Notes: generated from the letters alone by a model not told the origin. 64,000 bases of DNA from Prevotella melaninogenica (GCF_018127965.1 NZ_CP072349.1:1306001-1370000), one strand, 5' to 3'. Counted from the first letter of the stretch, positions 1-9,058 are shown. Program-made: numbers and translations.

Positions 1-201
1 AATACCATCATACCAATCATCCTGCAACTCACCTGCGCCCCATGTTGAAGAGCCAAGGATAAGATTGTCATTCTCTGCTACAACTTCTGCAGAGAAATCT
101 GATACGTTAATAGCTTCAACGCCGAGCTTCTCAGCGATGGTATTTGCAATGCTTTCGCATGTACCGGTTGATGAACCGTAAACAACAATAGTCTTCTTCA
201 T
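1..201 (-). CDS. fldA: Flavodoxin, N-terminal part (gene runs off the window)
   Basis: Reads from an ATG at 199-201 towards position 1 and stays open for 67 codons to the window edge, so the C-terminal part is missing. The start MKKTIVVYGSSTGTCESIA carries the flavodoxin FMN-phosphate loop (S/T-x-T-G-x-T type, here GSSTGTCES), followed by LILGSSTWGAGELQDDW, the usual second loop with its FMN-stacking Trp. Flavodoxins are small cytoplasmic FMN electron carriers. A strong Bacteroidetes promoter lies just upstream. It is the long-chain flavodoxin type by motif; I cannot see the rest. Confidence 0.9.
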   Translation of the reverse strand, partial: MKKTIVVYGSSTGTCESIANTIAEKLGVEAINVSDFSAEVVAENDNLILGSSTWGAGELQDDWYDGI

Positions 202-247
202 ATTTTGTTACTGATTTAATTTCTGATTTTATTAATCTTTACGGTTG

Positions 248-278
248 CAAAGATACAATGAAAAACTATTACCTGCAA
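248..278 (-). promoter_or_regulatory. Promoter of the flavodoxin gene
   Basis: On the minus strand a TATCTTTG box (248-255) lies 20 nt downstream of a TTG (276-278), the exact Bacteroidetes -33/-7 arrangement. About 45 nt of leader follow before the flavodoxin ATG. Confidence 0.75.
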
Positions 279-331
279 TACCTAAAAATGATGGTTTGTG
301 CAAAATACCTACTTTTAGTGAGTACTTTCTT

Positions 332-2419
332 TTACTTTACAAACTTCTTTCCGTTTCTTATATATATACCTTTAGGTAGATTCGCATCAGAAGTTCCTAC
401 ATAACGACCATCTAAGAGGTAAATACGGTTATCATATTGCTCTGATACCTTCTTTTGACCAATCGTATTAATACCCAAAGCCTTTCTACGTAAAACTTCT
501 CTCAGTCCTGCAGCAACGTCAATCTGCCCATATCCATAAAGATTATTAGGATAACTGAGTGACATATCATAATGAGAACAAGTCTTAGCGAATATCTCCA
601 GACAATCAGCTGGCGTCAACGTTGGATCAGCTTGTAACCAAAGTGCTATCGCACCCGTCACAACTGGTGCAGACATTGACGTTCCTGCATTAGCATTCCA
701 AGCATAGGTACGACCATTATATTCAAAATGACGCACATCACTTTTTACAGAAGCATTTACATTCTTTGGATTATTGATAAAGAAGGTACTATAAGATGAG
801 ATGATATTCTGACCTGGTGCCATTACGTCTGGCTTTATACGTCCATCCAATGTTGGTCCCATAGCTGAGAAAGAAGAACGGATGCCCTTCTGTCCACTAT
901 CATACACCTTCTTTTCCCCTAAATAATTAACAAACTGTGTACGATAGCTTGTCGATCCAACACATATCACATCTGGCGAACTGGATGGTGAGAAGATTGT
1001 ATATCTACAATCCCCTGCATCCAACACGGGGTCAAGTGAATGTGGAAACATGTAGCCCGACATACGGTAAAGTTCTATATCAGCATCCCTACCCATAACT
1101 TGAAGTGAAACTTGCGGACTATCTCCAAGCTTCGATGGGCTACTAATTTGAAAATCATAAGCCGTCTCACGTGCATCATAACTATTCGGATATGCCAACA
1201 CACGCCATATATATTTCTTTCCACCTACTAATAAGGAATCAGTAAGTAGTGAGTCTTGAGCATTACAAACATTAACCGTTGAAATATCAACGATTTGTGG
1301 GGAAACTACGTTATCATATACACTTACTCGAAAAGTAAACGTCTGCTTAGACTTTGCCGTACAACTAAAGCGTTTCTCATTACCCATGATAAAAGCTCCA
1401 GCTCGCTCTTTTCCTATATTCTTATGTATATACGAATTTCTTGCTCCATCGTTACCAGCAGAAGAAACAATGATTCGTCCTGGTCCTATTAGTTTAGCAA
1501 GTAGCTCATAATATAATTGGTCATAGCCATGAAAATCCTGCGAACTACCCTCACTAAAATTGATGACACACGGTTGATGCATACGTTCCGCATAATCGAA
1601 TATATACTTAAAACCAAGTGCATCCGTGGCATAGGTAAACTTATAATAATCTTTTGGATCTATCAAAGAAGCATTATCAGCAGCATTATCAACCAATACC
1701 AAGTCGGCATCACAAGCCATACCACAATAAGGAGAAACGACTCCATTCCCTTCTGCCCCACTACCGGCAGCAATGCCAGCTGTATGCGTTCCGTGTGTCT
1801 GTGTCTCACCATCAATGGGATGTCCCAGTTCTAACAAGGCATCACGACCTACATAATCGCGACCTACATATAATGTTGAACCGATAGTATCACGCGACAA
1901 CTGATCCCATAATGCTTTGATACGATACCGGCTCATATCAGCTGAATAAAAATTAGGATGCGTCAAATCAAAACCAATATCTTGTACACCAACAACGACA
2001 CCATGTCCAGTATAGCTCTGAGATAGTCCTTCACCCGTATAAACTTTTTCAGCATTAACAACTAATCGAGTAGTATCCATTTGTATGCTGCATCGTCTTC
2101 CTGTCTCTATTCGCTTCACCTGTCTGCCACACGACAATGCCCCGAGGTTACTAAGAGGGATGGCTGCTATACTAATATTCCCCACACGTGCCAACTCCTT
2201 ACAGCCATACTGACTTAGAACTTCTGCTGCATTACCATCAATACGTACAAAAGCAGTCAACAATCTATCATCACTCTGACTACGAGTAAGCTGCTTCGTT
2301 GCCAATGCCGATGCCATTGCTTCGCGAACAAATGGCGACATCTTCTCATAGCGAGGACGCTGAGCAATAATACCAAGAGAGGTAAATATAAAGAGTAGAA
2401 AAACTATTAAACGGTTCAT
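332..2419 (-). CDS. Secreted subtilisin-like serine protease (S8) with T9SS-type C-terminal tail
   Basis: A 695-residue exported subtilase. Residues 1-20 form a signal peptide ending in IIAQ. The catalytic triad is visible: Asp147 in VVGVQDIGF, His209 in THGTHTAG and Ser581 in NAGTSMSAP, with the oxyanion Asn323 in SSAGNDG. About 200 residues between Asn323 and Ser581 hold a beta-rich insertion, common in Bacteroidetes S8 enzymes. The last residues (NLPKGIYIRNGKKFVK) resemble the short tail of type IX secretion sorting domains and the end of the C10 protease at 54878-57316. The likely role is extracellular or surface proteolysis. The gene stands alone, with a 22-bp repeat element in the gap upstream. 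Confidence 0.9.
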   Translation of the reverse strand: MNRLIVFLLFIFTSLGIIAQRPRYEKMSPFVREAMASALATKQLTRSQSDDRLLTAFVRIDGNAAEVLSQYGCKELARVGNISIAAIPLSNLGALSCGRQVKRIETGRRCSIQMDTTRLVVNAEKVYTGEGLSQSYTGHGVVVGVQDIGFDLTHPNFYSADMSRYRIKALWDQLSRDTIGSTLYVGRDYVGRDALLELGHPIDGETQTHGTHTAGIAAGSGAEGNGVVSPYCGMACDADLVLVDNAADNASLIDPKDYYKFTYATDALGFKYIFDYAERMHQPCVINFSEGSSQDFHGYDQLYYELLAKLIGPGRIIVSSAGNDGARNSYIHKNIGKERAGAFIMGNEKRFSCTAKSKQTFTFRVSVYDNVVSPQIVDISTVNVCNAQDSLLTDSLLVGGKKYIWRVLAYPNSYDARETAYDFQISSPSKLGDSPQVSLQVMGRDADIELYRMSGYMFPHSLDPVLDAGDCRYTIFSPSSSPDVICVGSTSYRTQFVNYLGEKKVYDSGQKGIRSSFSAMGPTLDGRIKPDVMAPGQNIISSYSTFFINNPKNVNASVKSDVRHFEYNGRTYAWNANAGTSMSAPVVTGAIALWLQADPTLTPADCLEIFAKTCSHYDMSLSYPNNLYGYGQIDVAAGLREVLRRKALGINTIGQKKVSEQYDNRIYLLDGRYVGTSDANLPKGIYIRNGKKFVK

Positions 2420-2515
2420 TTCTTTATGGGCTAATTACAAATAATGTATTATAAGTAATGTATTCTGCCACAAAGGAACAAAAAAAAACTGACATATGCA
2501 AGATGTGTTAGACCT

Positions 2516-2550
2516 CAGTACCATATGTACGAAGCATCAACATGGCTCTT
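2516..2550. repeat. Short remnant of the GCAC/GTGC 22-bp dyad repeat (family beta)
   Basis: CAGTACCATATGTACGAAGC followed 22 nt later by CAACATGG. It has the same phase and dyad (GTACCATATGTAC) as the arrays at 16154, 23561 and 26808, but only about one and a half units remain. Confidence 0.4.
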
Positions 2551-2576
2551 CTACAAACAACTTATTCCCATGTCAT

Positions 2577-2995
2577 TGATTTTTGTAAACTATTTTTGTG
2601 TAGTTCAAAACCAATACATGCTCTTTTGGCTTCTTAAAGATGCTTAATTGACTTGCAAAAGACGCCCTTTAAGCCCCTTACTAACGCCCTTTTGAAGTCC
2701 TATTAGGCACCTTTAAATTTACCACTTTATAACTAATTGATTTACTTATGGTTACAAACCTGTTTCGTATATCTGTTTTTTACCGTTAGTTATAGATATT
2801 TTCCTTGAACATATGTAATGATTTTTCAAAGTCTTATCTATAGATTTTCGAAGTTTAAAAAGAAATGATTTTCAATGTCAGAGGATGATAATAGGATAGA
2901 TAAACGACTGTTTTAGCCCTATTTTTGTTTAGTGAGTAACCTTGGTTGTTTCGTTAAAGCAATACGAAAAGCATCCACATATTTAACGGAAGAAC
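2577..2995 (+). repeat. Full-length family-alpha intergenic repeat, copy A
   Basis: The 87-bp core (2620-2706) has four units starting GC at 2620, 2642, 2664 and 2686, then GCACC at 2707 (22+22+22+21). Conserved flanks follow: an ACTAATTGATT block near 2732, TAATGATTTTTCAAA near 2817, a GTCAGAGGATGATAATAGGA block near 2878, and a tail to about 2995. That tail matches the far end of copy B in inverted orientation, so A and B define an element of about 415 bp. It fills the 660-bp gap upstream of the subtilase; I see no gene inside it. Confidence 0.8.
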
Positions 2996-3003
2996 TAAAA
3001 AAA

Positions 3004-3032
3004 GGCTATAAGTCAGAATCTGACTCATAGCC
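3004..3032 (-). terminator. Rho-independent terminator of the 3082-3456 gene
   Basis: On the minus strand GGCTATGAGTCAG pairs with CTGACTTATAGCC around a 3-nt loop (one G·U-type mismatch) and is followed by a run of seven T. It lies 50 bp after the stop of the small secreted protein. Confidence 0.85.
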
Positions 3033-3081
3033 TTCCATTTACGTATATGAAACCTTCTCTACATGAGAATATGTTGATTTC

Positions 3082-3456
3082 TTACTTGTTCAAGCCACGG
3101 TTGTTCAGTGTAACGTTGAGAAGCTTTACATACTCACGATACTGACGGTCGCTCAAAACATAACGCATATAAGAAAGATCCTTCTTAATAGCACTCTGAA
3201 CCTTAGCGTCACGCTCTGAATTATCAGCAACAGAAGCATTCATCATCTCTGTAGCAAAAGTGCGATTAATATCCTCAACAACATCAACCTGATCATAATT
3301 AAGATTCAACGCACGACTAAGAGCGTATGTGCTTACATTGAACTTATATGCGTTAGCATTTGTAGCTGTGTTGTTGTTATCGTTCTCACCTGCTGCAAAA
3401 GCCATTGTCATACTCATCACTGCTGCTACTGTCAATACAATCTTCTTCATATTCAT
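3082..3456 (-). CDS. Small secreted protein of unknown function
   Basis: 124 residues. Residues 1-22 form a clear signal peptide (MKKIVLTV…AFAAG; the second Met may be the real start). The mature part begins with an Asn/Thr-rich linker and continues as a mostly helical region of about 85 residues containing LNYDQVDVVEDINRTF and YVLSDRQYREYVKLLNVTLNNRGL. That pattern recalls short periplasmic stress or scaffold proteins of Bacteroidales, but I cannot name a family. It is monocistronic with its own terminator. A TAACTTTG -7 box lies upstream at 3539-3546. The gap 3457-3791 holds only this promoter and that of slyD. Confidence 0.75.
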   Translation of the reverse strand: MNMKKIVLTVAAVMSMTMAFAAGENDNNNTATNANAYKFNVSTYALSRALNLNYDQVDVVEDINRTFATEMMNASVADNSERDAKVQSAIKKDLSYMRYVLSDRQYREYVKLLNVTLNNRGLNK

Positions 3457-3538
3457 TATCCTTTCTTAATTATTTAAAGTCTTATTAAAAGACTTATCAT
3501 TATCTTTTATTCTGTAATTAATTTCCTTATTACGAATG

Positions 3539-3546
3539 CAAAGTTA
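3539..3546 (-). promoter_or_regulatory. -7 promoter box of the small secreted protein
   Basis: TAACTTTG on the minus strand, about 83 nt upstream of the start codon. The nearest TTG is 16 nt away, shorter than usual, so the -33 element is uncertain. Confidence 0.5.
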
Positions 3547-3745
3547 CAAGATTATTCGGACTCAATATAACTATTCGTTACTTATCATTAATTTTGCTTA
3601 TATTTTTGACACACATCAATGCATTTGATTTATATCAGTTACAAAAACATAGATACGACCCTACCCTTCCTAATAAACCATATATAATAGTAGTACGCAA
3701 AAGAAAAAACAGTAACTAAGCAGATTTTATTCCGTTTTAAATCAT

Positions 3746-3753
3746 TACCTTTG
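3746..3753 (+). promoter_or_regulatory. -7 promoter box of the slyD-like gene
   Basis: TACCTTTG, 38 nt upstream of the start codon and matching TAnnTTTG. No clean TTG is found at the right distance. Confidence 0.5.
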
Positions 3754-3791
3754 CAAATACGTATAATAAATATAGATTAATAAAAATAACA

Positions 3792-4394
3792 ATGGAGAAT
3801 AATAAACATCGACTCGTTGTAGTCAGCTACGAACTATATAATATCGAAAATGGTGAGGAGCAATTCCTCGAAAAGACAGAAGATCTGCAGCCTATGCAGC
3901 TCTATACAGGTTGCGACATGGCGTTACCAGCCTTTGAGCAGGAGATTGTTAAGTTTGAAAAAGATGCAGACTTCAAGTTCTCTCTCACTAAGGAGCAGGC
4001 TTATGGGGAGCATGACGACAACAGTGTTTTAGCTCTCGACAAGGCTACCTTCTCTCCTAACGGAGTATTTGATACTGAGAACATCTATAAAGATGCAGTT
4101 GTTCCTTTGCAGAACGAAAATGGTCAGCGCTTCTTAGGAAAGGTTTTGGACATATCAGACGATAAAGTAACCATCGACCTCAACCACCCTCTTGCAGGAA
4201 AGGACCTTGTTTTCTATGGTCATGTCTTCGAGAATCGTGAGGCAAGTGAAGAAGAAGTAAAAGACTTCTTTGAGCAAATGAATCAGCATCACTGTGGTGG
4301 TGGATGTGGCGGAGGCTGCGGTAGCGACAACGGAGGTGGCTGTGGTTGCGGAGGCCATGAAGATGGAGAAGGAGGCTGCTGCGGCTGTCATTAA
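3792..4394 (+). CDS. slyD: SlyD-like FKBP peptidyl-prolyl isomerase with Cys/His/Gly metal-binding tail
   Basis: 200 residues. Residues 1-70 and 120-155 form the split FKBP domain of SlyD proteins (LVVVSYELYN, LYTGCDMALPAFEQEI, KFSLTKEQAYGEHDDN, LDLNHPLAGKDLVFYGHV), with the insert-in-flap chaperone domain between them. Residues 166-200 are a tail of mostly Cys, His and Gly: 8 Cys and 4 His in 35 residues. SlyD tails bind Ni and other metals; whether this one supplies an enzyme or only buffers metal cannot be seen here. It is a cytoplasmic proline isomerase and chaperone. It lies 134 bp upstream of aroC on the same strand and may be co-transcribed. Confidence 0.88.
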   Translation: MENNKHRLVVVSYELYNIENGEEQFLEKTEDLQPMQLYTGCDMALPAFEQEIVKFEKDADFKFSLTKEQAYGEHDDNSVLALDKATFSPNGVFDTENIYKDAVVPLQNENGQRFLGKVLDISDDKVTIDLNHPLAGKDLVFYGHVFENREASEEEVKDFFEQMNQHHCGGGCGGGCGSDNGGGCGCGGHEDGEGGCCGCH

Positions 4395-4528
4395 GATAAA
4401 TTCCCCCTCTCCCGTCCAGTTATTTACAATGGAACATATAACATAGAAGGGGATGATAGGAAAGTCTACAACATACTTTTCTTTCCTATCAATCACGCAT
4501 CACGATTATCATTCATAGGAACTTTGGT

Positions 4529-5617
4529 ATGAATACATTCGGAAAGCTCTTCACACTTACCACCTTCGGCGAAAGCCATGGAGCTGCCGTGGGTGGCATA
4601 GTTGATGGTATGCCAGCTGGTGTAACCATTGACACAGACTTCATTCAGCGCGAATTGGCACGTCGCCGACCAGGTCAAAGCCATATCACAACGGATAGAA
4701 AGGAAGCAGACCAAGTAGAACTGCTAAGCGGTGTGTTTGAGGGAAAGTCAACAGGTGCGCCCATTGGTTTTCTTGTTCGCAATACCAATCAACATTCAAA
4801 GGACTATGATAATATCCGTGACATCTTTCGTCCGTCACATGCCGACTATACATATTACAGCAAATATGGTATTCGTGACTATCGTGGAGGCGGTCGGGCG
4901 TCTGCTCGCATTACACTTTCACGTGTCGTAGCAGGAGCATTAGCCAAACTTGTGTTGCGCCAACAGGGTATCAGTATCTCTGCCTACACTTCACAAGTGG
5001 GCGACATTCTACTTGAGAAAGATTATCATAAATATGATTTAAATCTCATTGAGTCAAACCCAGTTCGCTGTCCCGACCCATTAAAAGCAAAGGAGATGGA
5101 GAACCTAATAGCACAGGTAAAGCGCGAAGGAGACACCATCGGTGGCGTTATTTCTTGCGTTATCAAAGGCTGCCCAGTGGGCTTAGGCGAACCAGAATTT
5201 GGAAAACTTCATGCACAATTAGGTGCTGCTATGCTTAGTATCAACGCTGTGAAGGGTTTTGAATATGGTGAAGGGTTTGCTGGTTCTTCATGGAGAGGTA
5301 GCCAGCAAAACGACACTTTCCTACCAACTGGCGATGGTATGCAATACCCAAGATGCAATGTAGAAACGAACCATAGCGGTGGCATACAGGGTGGAATCAG
5401 TAACGGAGAGGATATTTACTTCCGTGTTGCATTCAAACCTGTCGCAACCCTGCTTATGGAACAGCAGACGGTGAACATGGAGGGTGAGGCAACAACGATG
5501 GATGTACGTGGTCGACATGATCCTTGTGTCTTACCTCGCGCAGTCCCTATTGTTGAGGCTATGGCTGCAATGACAATACTTGACGCATTGCTGATAAGTA
5601 AGACTAACAGACTGTAA
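4529..5617 (+). CDS. aroC: Chorismate synthase
   Basis: 362 residues, normal length. The family signatures are present: FGESHG at residues 11-16, [10 protein letters not shown] with the FMN-binding region near residue 110, and [17 protein letters not shown] near the end. It converts 5-enolpyruvylshikimate 3-phosphate to chorismate with reduced FMN, the last step before the Phe/Tyr branch. The Phe/Tyr branch genes lie separately at 10.4-15.7 kb on the other strand. I see no Phe/Tyr attenuator in front of aroC. Confidence 0.97.
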   Translation: MNTFGKLFTLTTFGESHGAAVGGIVDGMPAGVTIDTDFIQRELARRRPGQSHITTDRKEADQVELLSGVFEGKSTGAPIGFLVRNTNQHSKDYDNIRDIFRPSHADYTYYSKYGIRDYRGGGRASARITLSRVVAGALAKLVLRQQGISISAYTSQVGDILLEKDYHKYDLNLIESNPVRCPDPLKAKEMENLIAQVKREGDTIGGVISCVIKGCPVGLGEPEFGKLHAQLGAAMLSINAVKGFEYGEGFAGSSWRGSQQNDTFLPTGDGMQYPRCNVETNHSGGIQGGISNGEDIYFRVAFKPVATLLMEQQTVNMEGEATTMDVRGRHDPCVLPRAVPIVEAMAAMTILDALLISKTNRL

Positions 5618-5660
5618 ACAAATTCTTTCGTAAGGACTTACTTCCCACAGCAGTGATAAA

Positions 5661-5758
5661 ACAACATATTAGAAGGAGTTAAATCTTATCTTCTCACGCT
5701 TACATTCTGTAGATAGTAGCGGAGGCAGACATGGACTTAACTCCTTCTAATTTGTTTT
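5661..5758. terminator. Long inverted repeat between aroC and pncA (bidirectional terminator or tiny element)
   Basis: A perfect 15-bp arm at 5668-5682 (ATTAGAAGGAGTTAA) faces its complement at 5737-5751. Beyond a 3-nt bulge the pairing extends (AAAACAA with TTGTTTT). The spacer is 54 nt. The genes on both sides converge, and T-rich runs flank the arms, so a bidirectional terminator is the simplest reading. No target-site duplication is visible. Confidence 0.6.
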
Positions 5759-5809
5759 AGCTCTATTTCATTTTAATAATACAGAGCTAACCAATCTTCT
5801 TCTCGTTTG

Positions 5810-6358
5810 TTATAGGCTTGCAATAAAAGCACTTAAAGCCGTTCCACCGTCCAAAGAAGGTGAATAAGCTTCAAGTACATTGAGCTTTGTACTGCCAATA
5901 ACGTCCTTTAAATCCTTCGCAGTATCCAGTACACAGATATCTCCAGCCAAGCCACAAACATCTATCTGTTCTATCTTCAAAGCCTTAATTAATTGATGGA
6001 GAACACCCGCAGAAGCTTCATTTTGCATAATAGAATACTCATCCTTCTCTATCCTATCACCCTTATACAATAAGGTGAAGCCACCCTTTGATTCATTAAG
6101 AGCAACCAATAGTGATTGCCAAAGAGCTGCTCCAACAGAATGTTGTACACAATGGCGTGGCCACATTCCACCCTCATCAGCAAACGAACTATGATGATAA
6201 GGATGCCAATCTGCTGTAACAATCTTCACGGTATATTCATTACCTTTTTCCTTTACATACTTTGCCAGCGCATCCATTGCCTCGGCTGCGCCTGCTACAG
6301 GAAGTGTTCCTGTAATAAAGTCGATTTGTGGATCGACTATTAACAATAGCTTTTTCAT
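5810..6358 (-). CDS. pncA: Nicotinamidase (isochorismatase-fold)
   Basis: 182 residues. The cysteine-hydrolase triad is present: Asp9 (VDPQIDF), Lys99 (YKG) and Cys142 (LAGDICV). The metal site Asp50/His52 (DWHPYHHSSF) and His69 (WPRHC) is also intact. It deamidates nicotinamide to nicotinate for NAD salvage in the cytoplasm. The metal motif and the cis-peptide-type GLAGDIC loop argue for PncA rather than another isochorismatase relative. It is a single gene in its own transcript, bounded by the long hairpin downstream. Confidence 0.9.
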   Translation of the reverse strand: MKKLLLIVDPQIDFITGTLPVAGAAEAMDALAKYVKEKGNEYTVKIVTADWHPYHHSSFADEGGMWPRHCVQHSVGAALWQSLLVALNESKGGFTLLYKGDRIEKDEYSIMQNEASAGVLHQLIKALKIEQIDVCGLAGDICVLDTAKDLKDVIGSTKLNVLEAYSPSLDGGTALSAFIASL

Positions 6359-6497
6359 ATTTTATTGTCCCTTTAAACAATAAGACCAAATAGTTTCATT
6401 ATCTATATTACAAAGCTAACAGAATATAAATCGCAGCTTTATAATATCAACGTTAATACGCTACAGATATTTTCTGAACACGCCAAAATTAATATAA

Positions 6498-6531
6498 AAA
6501 TAGTGATACATAAGCCATGTACCACTATTTT
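6498..6531 (-). terminator. Terminator of the DUF421 gene
   Basis: AAATAGTGATACAT (6498-6511) pairs with ATGTACCACTATTT (6517-6530) around a short loop, flanked by A/T runs on both sides. It lies just after the DUF421 stop codon at 6544. Confidence 0.75.
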
Positions 6532-6543
6532 TATTTTAAGTTT

Positions 6544-7254
6544 CTATACTTGTGCGTTGTCTGGTTCAATCTCTTGAGCATCTACTTCTACCACTCCACG
6601 CTTAACGTGACCATCGTAAGTAACAAAGTAAATACCCGTACCCGGTGTCCATTCCATACAGAAGAGTTCTCCTGGACCATTAAAACCATTCTTCTTGATA
6701 ACGCGTAATGCCCATGCCTGTGAACGACCACTCTGCATAAGACCACTCGCTACGAACTCGCCATTGTTAACAAGTAAGAATGAATCAGCTGTCTTACCGG
6801 TTGGTAGAACTGTCACTGCACCATTTGCTTCAAACAAAACATCCTCAACTTCAAACATAGAGAAGATTCCCTTTTGTCTTAATAGCAAACGGAACTGCTC
6901 CATTTCAAGGCTATTACGCTTAAAATTCTTAAAGTTAATAACGCCATTCTTCACAAGGAAAACGCTCTCTCCTTTGATAATATGACGTAGACGGGCAGAA
7001 CGCATAGCAAAGCGAACGAGCATATTAAAGCCTGTCCACACTGCCAAAGCAAAGAGAATATGCCACATAGACATATCTGGATTGTACAAGACACCACCGA
7101 CTAAAGCACCAATTACAAAGGCACTTACAGTATCAAGTGGCGTAAGTTGTGCCATCTGAGCTTTTCCTGTAATACGCAGAAAAGCCAAGATACCTATCAT
7201 ACCCGTAACAAGTTTCAAGGTAATGCCTATGTAAGGTTGAATAAAATCAATCAT
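6544..7254 (-). CDS. DUF421 (YetF-type) membrane protein
   Basis: 236 residues. Three hydrophobic segments lie at about 5-30, 40-60 and 65-85, with the family signature RITGKAQMAQLTPLDTVSAF at 27-46 and IGALVGG after it. A cytoplasmic alpha/beta domain follows (KGESVFLVKNG, RNSLEMEQFRLLLRQKGI, EVEDVLFEANGAVTVLP). YetF-family proteins are integral membrane proteins of unclear function. A short C-terminal extension (about 185-236, MEWTPGTGIYFVTYDGHVKRG) goes beyond the core. It is monocistronic. Confidence 0.85.
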   Translation of the reverse strand: MIDFIQPYIGITLKLVTGMIGILAFLRITGKAQMAQLTPLDTVSAFVIGALVGGVLYNPDMSMWHILFALAVWTGFNMLVRFAMRSARLRHIIKGESVFLVKNGVINFKNFKRNSLEMEQFRLLLRQKGIFSMFEVEDVLFEANGAVTVLPTGKTADSFLLVNNGEFVASGLMQSGRSQAWALRVIKKNGFNGPGELFCMEWTPGTGIYFVTYDGHVKRGVVEVDAQEIEPDNAQV

Positions 7255-7310
7255 TTTTCGTTGTCTTTAAGACGTTATTATAAATTCTATTTTTATTCGT
7301 TTTGATGCTG

Positions 7311-7341
7311 CAAAAATACGTCTTTTATACTTAACTCGCAA
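7311..7341 (-). promoter_or_regulatory. Promoter of the DUF421 gene
   Basis: Minus-strand TATTTTTG (7311-7318) lies 20 nt from TTG (7339-7341), a good match to the Bacteroidetes consensus. Confidence 0.65.
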
Positions 7342-7454
7342 ATAACATGACTAAAAAATACTACGAAACAATTAATACTATTTACGGAAAGCTTAAAAAC
7401 AAGTCTTTTATAGCTATAAAGCCTCCTGTAGAATTAAAAAAGAAAGCAACTCCT

Positions 7455-7484
7455 TTGTCAGTTCAGAAATAATATATAACTTCG
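7455..7484 (+). promoter_or_regulatory. Promoter of the GYF_2-domain gene
   Basis: TTG (7455-7457), 19 nt, then TAACTTCG (7477-7484), one base off the TAnnTTTG consensus. It rules out the more upstream start at 7504 only weakly, but the GYF_2 domain begins at 7564. Confidence 0.5.
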
Positions 7485-7563
7485 CACCGAACAAACTGGT
7501 AGAGTGATTAATAGATACTTAAATAAGAGGAACTTCCAACTTTACCATAAAAGAAAGATAAAA

Positions 7564-8430
7564 ATGGAATACTATATCAAGATTAATGAAGAAAAGAGAG
7601 GTCCTTATAGCCTCAACGAATTAGCCGAAAGAAAACTGGATGCTACAACGTTAGTAATGCCAACAGATGGTGTAGAATGGGTTCCTGCTAACCAAATAGA
7701 AGAACTTCGCACACTCTTTGAGAGTAAGGATTCTATCAACAAGGCAGAGAAAACAGAAGAAATACCTTTTGTTGAGGCAAGACCTATCATACAAACAGCA
7801 CAACAAGAAGCAGTTCAGCAGCCACAAGCAGCACCTAAGAAGAAGAGTCACACTGGTTGTCTTATCGGTATTTTGCTCACGTTGGTTGTCTTGGTTGCAG
7901 TGATGGTTGTTACTTGTCCAAAGACAGAACAACACAAGGAAGTACTCTCTACCGTTATCACTACTACTGTAAATAATGCTGTAAATGACAACGATAATCT
8001 TACAGGCAACACCTTCATCGACAACGCTTTCAAAACAGTCAGCAATGCCTTTGCTGGTAAGGTGATTGAGACTGCTGTTGATAACCTCGTCACTGTCGAC
8101 AACTATGTTGTATGTTCATTAGGTAAGGTACACTATGAAGGCAAAGATCATATCGTATCTTTAGGTGTCTTCGGCCATATCTTTACTGTTGATGAAGATG
8201 ACCTTCGGGAAGCTGCAGAGCAGTATTACAAGAAAGAAGAAATCAACATGAAGGAACAACTTAAGAAAAAAGCACAGAAGATGTTGCAGGAAAACATCAT
8301 TGCACCTGCAACCTCAGCCATAGAAGGACTATTGGGAAGTGCTATGGACGGGCTTCTTGATGAAATTGGCTTAGATAATCAACCCTCAAAACATAGTAAG
8401 AAAAAGTCAGTGGAAGCCGATTCTATCTAA
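7564..8430 (+). CDS. GYF_2-domain membrane protein (DUF4339 plus DUF4359-like region)
   Basis: 288 residues from the ATG at 7564; an upstream in-frame Met at 7504 would add 20 residues unlike the family. Residues 1-55 are a GYF_2/DUF4339 domain (YYIKINEEKRGPYSLNEL, DGVEWVPANQIEEL), often a peptide-binding module in Bacteroidetes. A Gln/Pro-rich linker follows, then one membrane helix (about 103-122, GCLIGILLTLVVLVAVMVV). After that comes a DUF4359-like region with LVTVDNYVVCSLGKVHYEGK and IVSLGVFGHIFTVDEDDL, and a Lys-rich C terminus. The function is unknown. Confidence 0.75.
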   Translation: MEYYIKINEEKRGPYSLNELAERKLDATTLVMPTDGVEWVPANQIEELRTLFESKDSINKAEKTEEIPFVEARPIIQTAQQEAVQQPQAAPKKKSHTGCLIGILLTLVVLVAVMVVTCPKTEQHKEVLSTVITTTVNNAVNDNDNLTGNTFIDNAFKTVSNAFAGKVIETAVDNLVTVDNYVVCSLGKVHYEGKDHIVSLGVFGHIFTVDEDDLREAAEQYYKKEEINMKEQLKKKAQKMLQENIIAPATSAIEGLLGSAMDGLLDEIGLDNQPSKHSKKKSVEADSI

Positions 8431-8547
8431 TTAAAGATTACACTTTTAGATAACAAGATAACTGACTTATAGATGGATAATAACGCAAAAGATAGTTGTT
8501 AAAAAACAATATTTCTACATAAAAGGAAAGGTTTTACATATTATCTT

Positions 8548-8578
8548 TTGCATATAAACAATATTTTATATAAATTTG
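8548..8578 (+). promoter_or_regulatory. Promoter of the coiled-coil lipoprotein, with overlapping inverted repeat
   Basis: TTG (8548-8550), 20 nt, then TAAATTTG (8571-8578): a near-perfect promoter 27 nt before the ATG. The -33 TTG lies inside TATCTTTTGC (8542-8551), whose exact complement GCAAAAGATA occurs at 8485-8494. This could be an operator pair or chance. Confidence 0.7.
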
Positions 8579-8605
8579 CACCATTAATTTAAATAGAATA
8601 CAAAG

Positions 8606-9031
8606 ATGAAGAGATTATTTTTTTTAGGGTTAATAACGTTGTTTTTTGTATCTTGTGCCTCTTCTTTAAATAGTGAAAAGATTGACACTCTGAAAGAACA
8701 GCAGAAGGTCCTCAAGATGACTACAGAGTTAAACAAACTTCAGTTGAATTACGAGAAAGAGAAGGCAAACAATGTCGACCTCAGCAAGAAAGCAGCTGAC
8801 ATCAATGTTGAAGCAAATGTAGCTACAACAGAATTCAACACAACAAACGCATCAAATACTGTTAAGGATGCAAAGACCACTATCAAGCGTCTGAAGGAAG
8901 CTAAGTCTATCAACAAGAAGTTGGCTAAGAGTCAGAAGACCCTTACCAAGATGGAAAAGAAGATTGCTAAGCTTCAGGCTAAGATTGATGACTGTAACAA
9001 ACGCATCAAGTTTGTTAACAATAACAATTAA
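8606..9031 (+). CDS. Small coiled-coil lipoprotein
   Basis: 141 residues. The signal sequence ends in a lipobox (FFVSCAS; Cys17 would be lipidated). The rest is almost all charged helix, with heptad-like patterns at 25-55 (LKEQQKVLKMTTELNKLQLN) and 90-135 (IKRLKEAKSINKKLAKSQKT, KKIAKLQAKIDDC), i.e. two coiled-coil segments joined by an Asn/Thr-rich stretch. This is the size and layout of an outer-membrane spacer lipoprotein, but I do not recognise a named family. It has its own promoter and strong terminator. Confidence 0.75.
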   Translation: MKRLFFLGLITLFFVSCASSLNSEKIDTLKEQQKVLKMTTELNKLQLNYEKEKANNVDLSKKAADINVEANVATTEFNTTNASNTVKDAKTTIKRLKEAKSINKKLAKSQKTLTKMEKKIAKLQAKIDDCNKRIKFVNNNN

Positions 9032-9058
9032 TATCGTCAAAAATATTATCAAGAACAA

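Noticed and set aside
2577..2995. 22-bp arrays as CRISPR
   Set aside because: The units are adjacent without unique spacers, the units are diverged from each other, and no cas gene is present.
5661..5758. Long inverted repeat after aroC as a MITE
   Set aside because: No target-site duplication and only 84 bp; a bidirectional terminator explains it better.
7504..7563. Upstream start of the GYF_2 gene
   Set aside because: The GYF_2 domain starts at 7564 and the promoter at 7455-7484 leaves only a short leader, so the extra 20 residues are unlikely.
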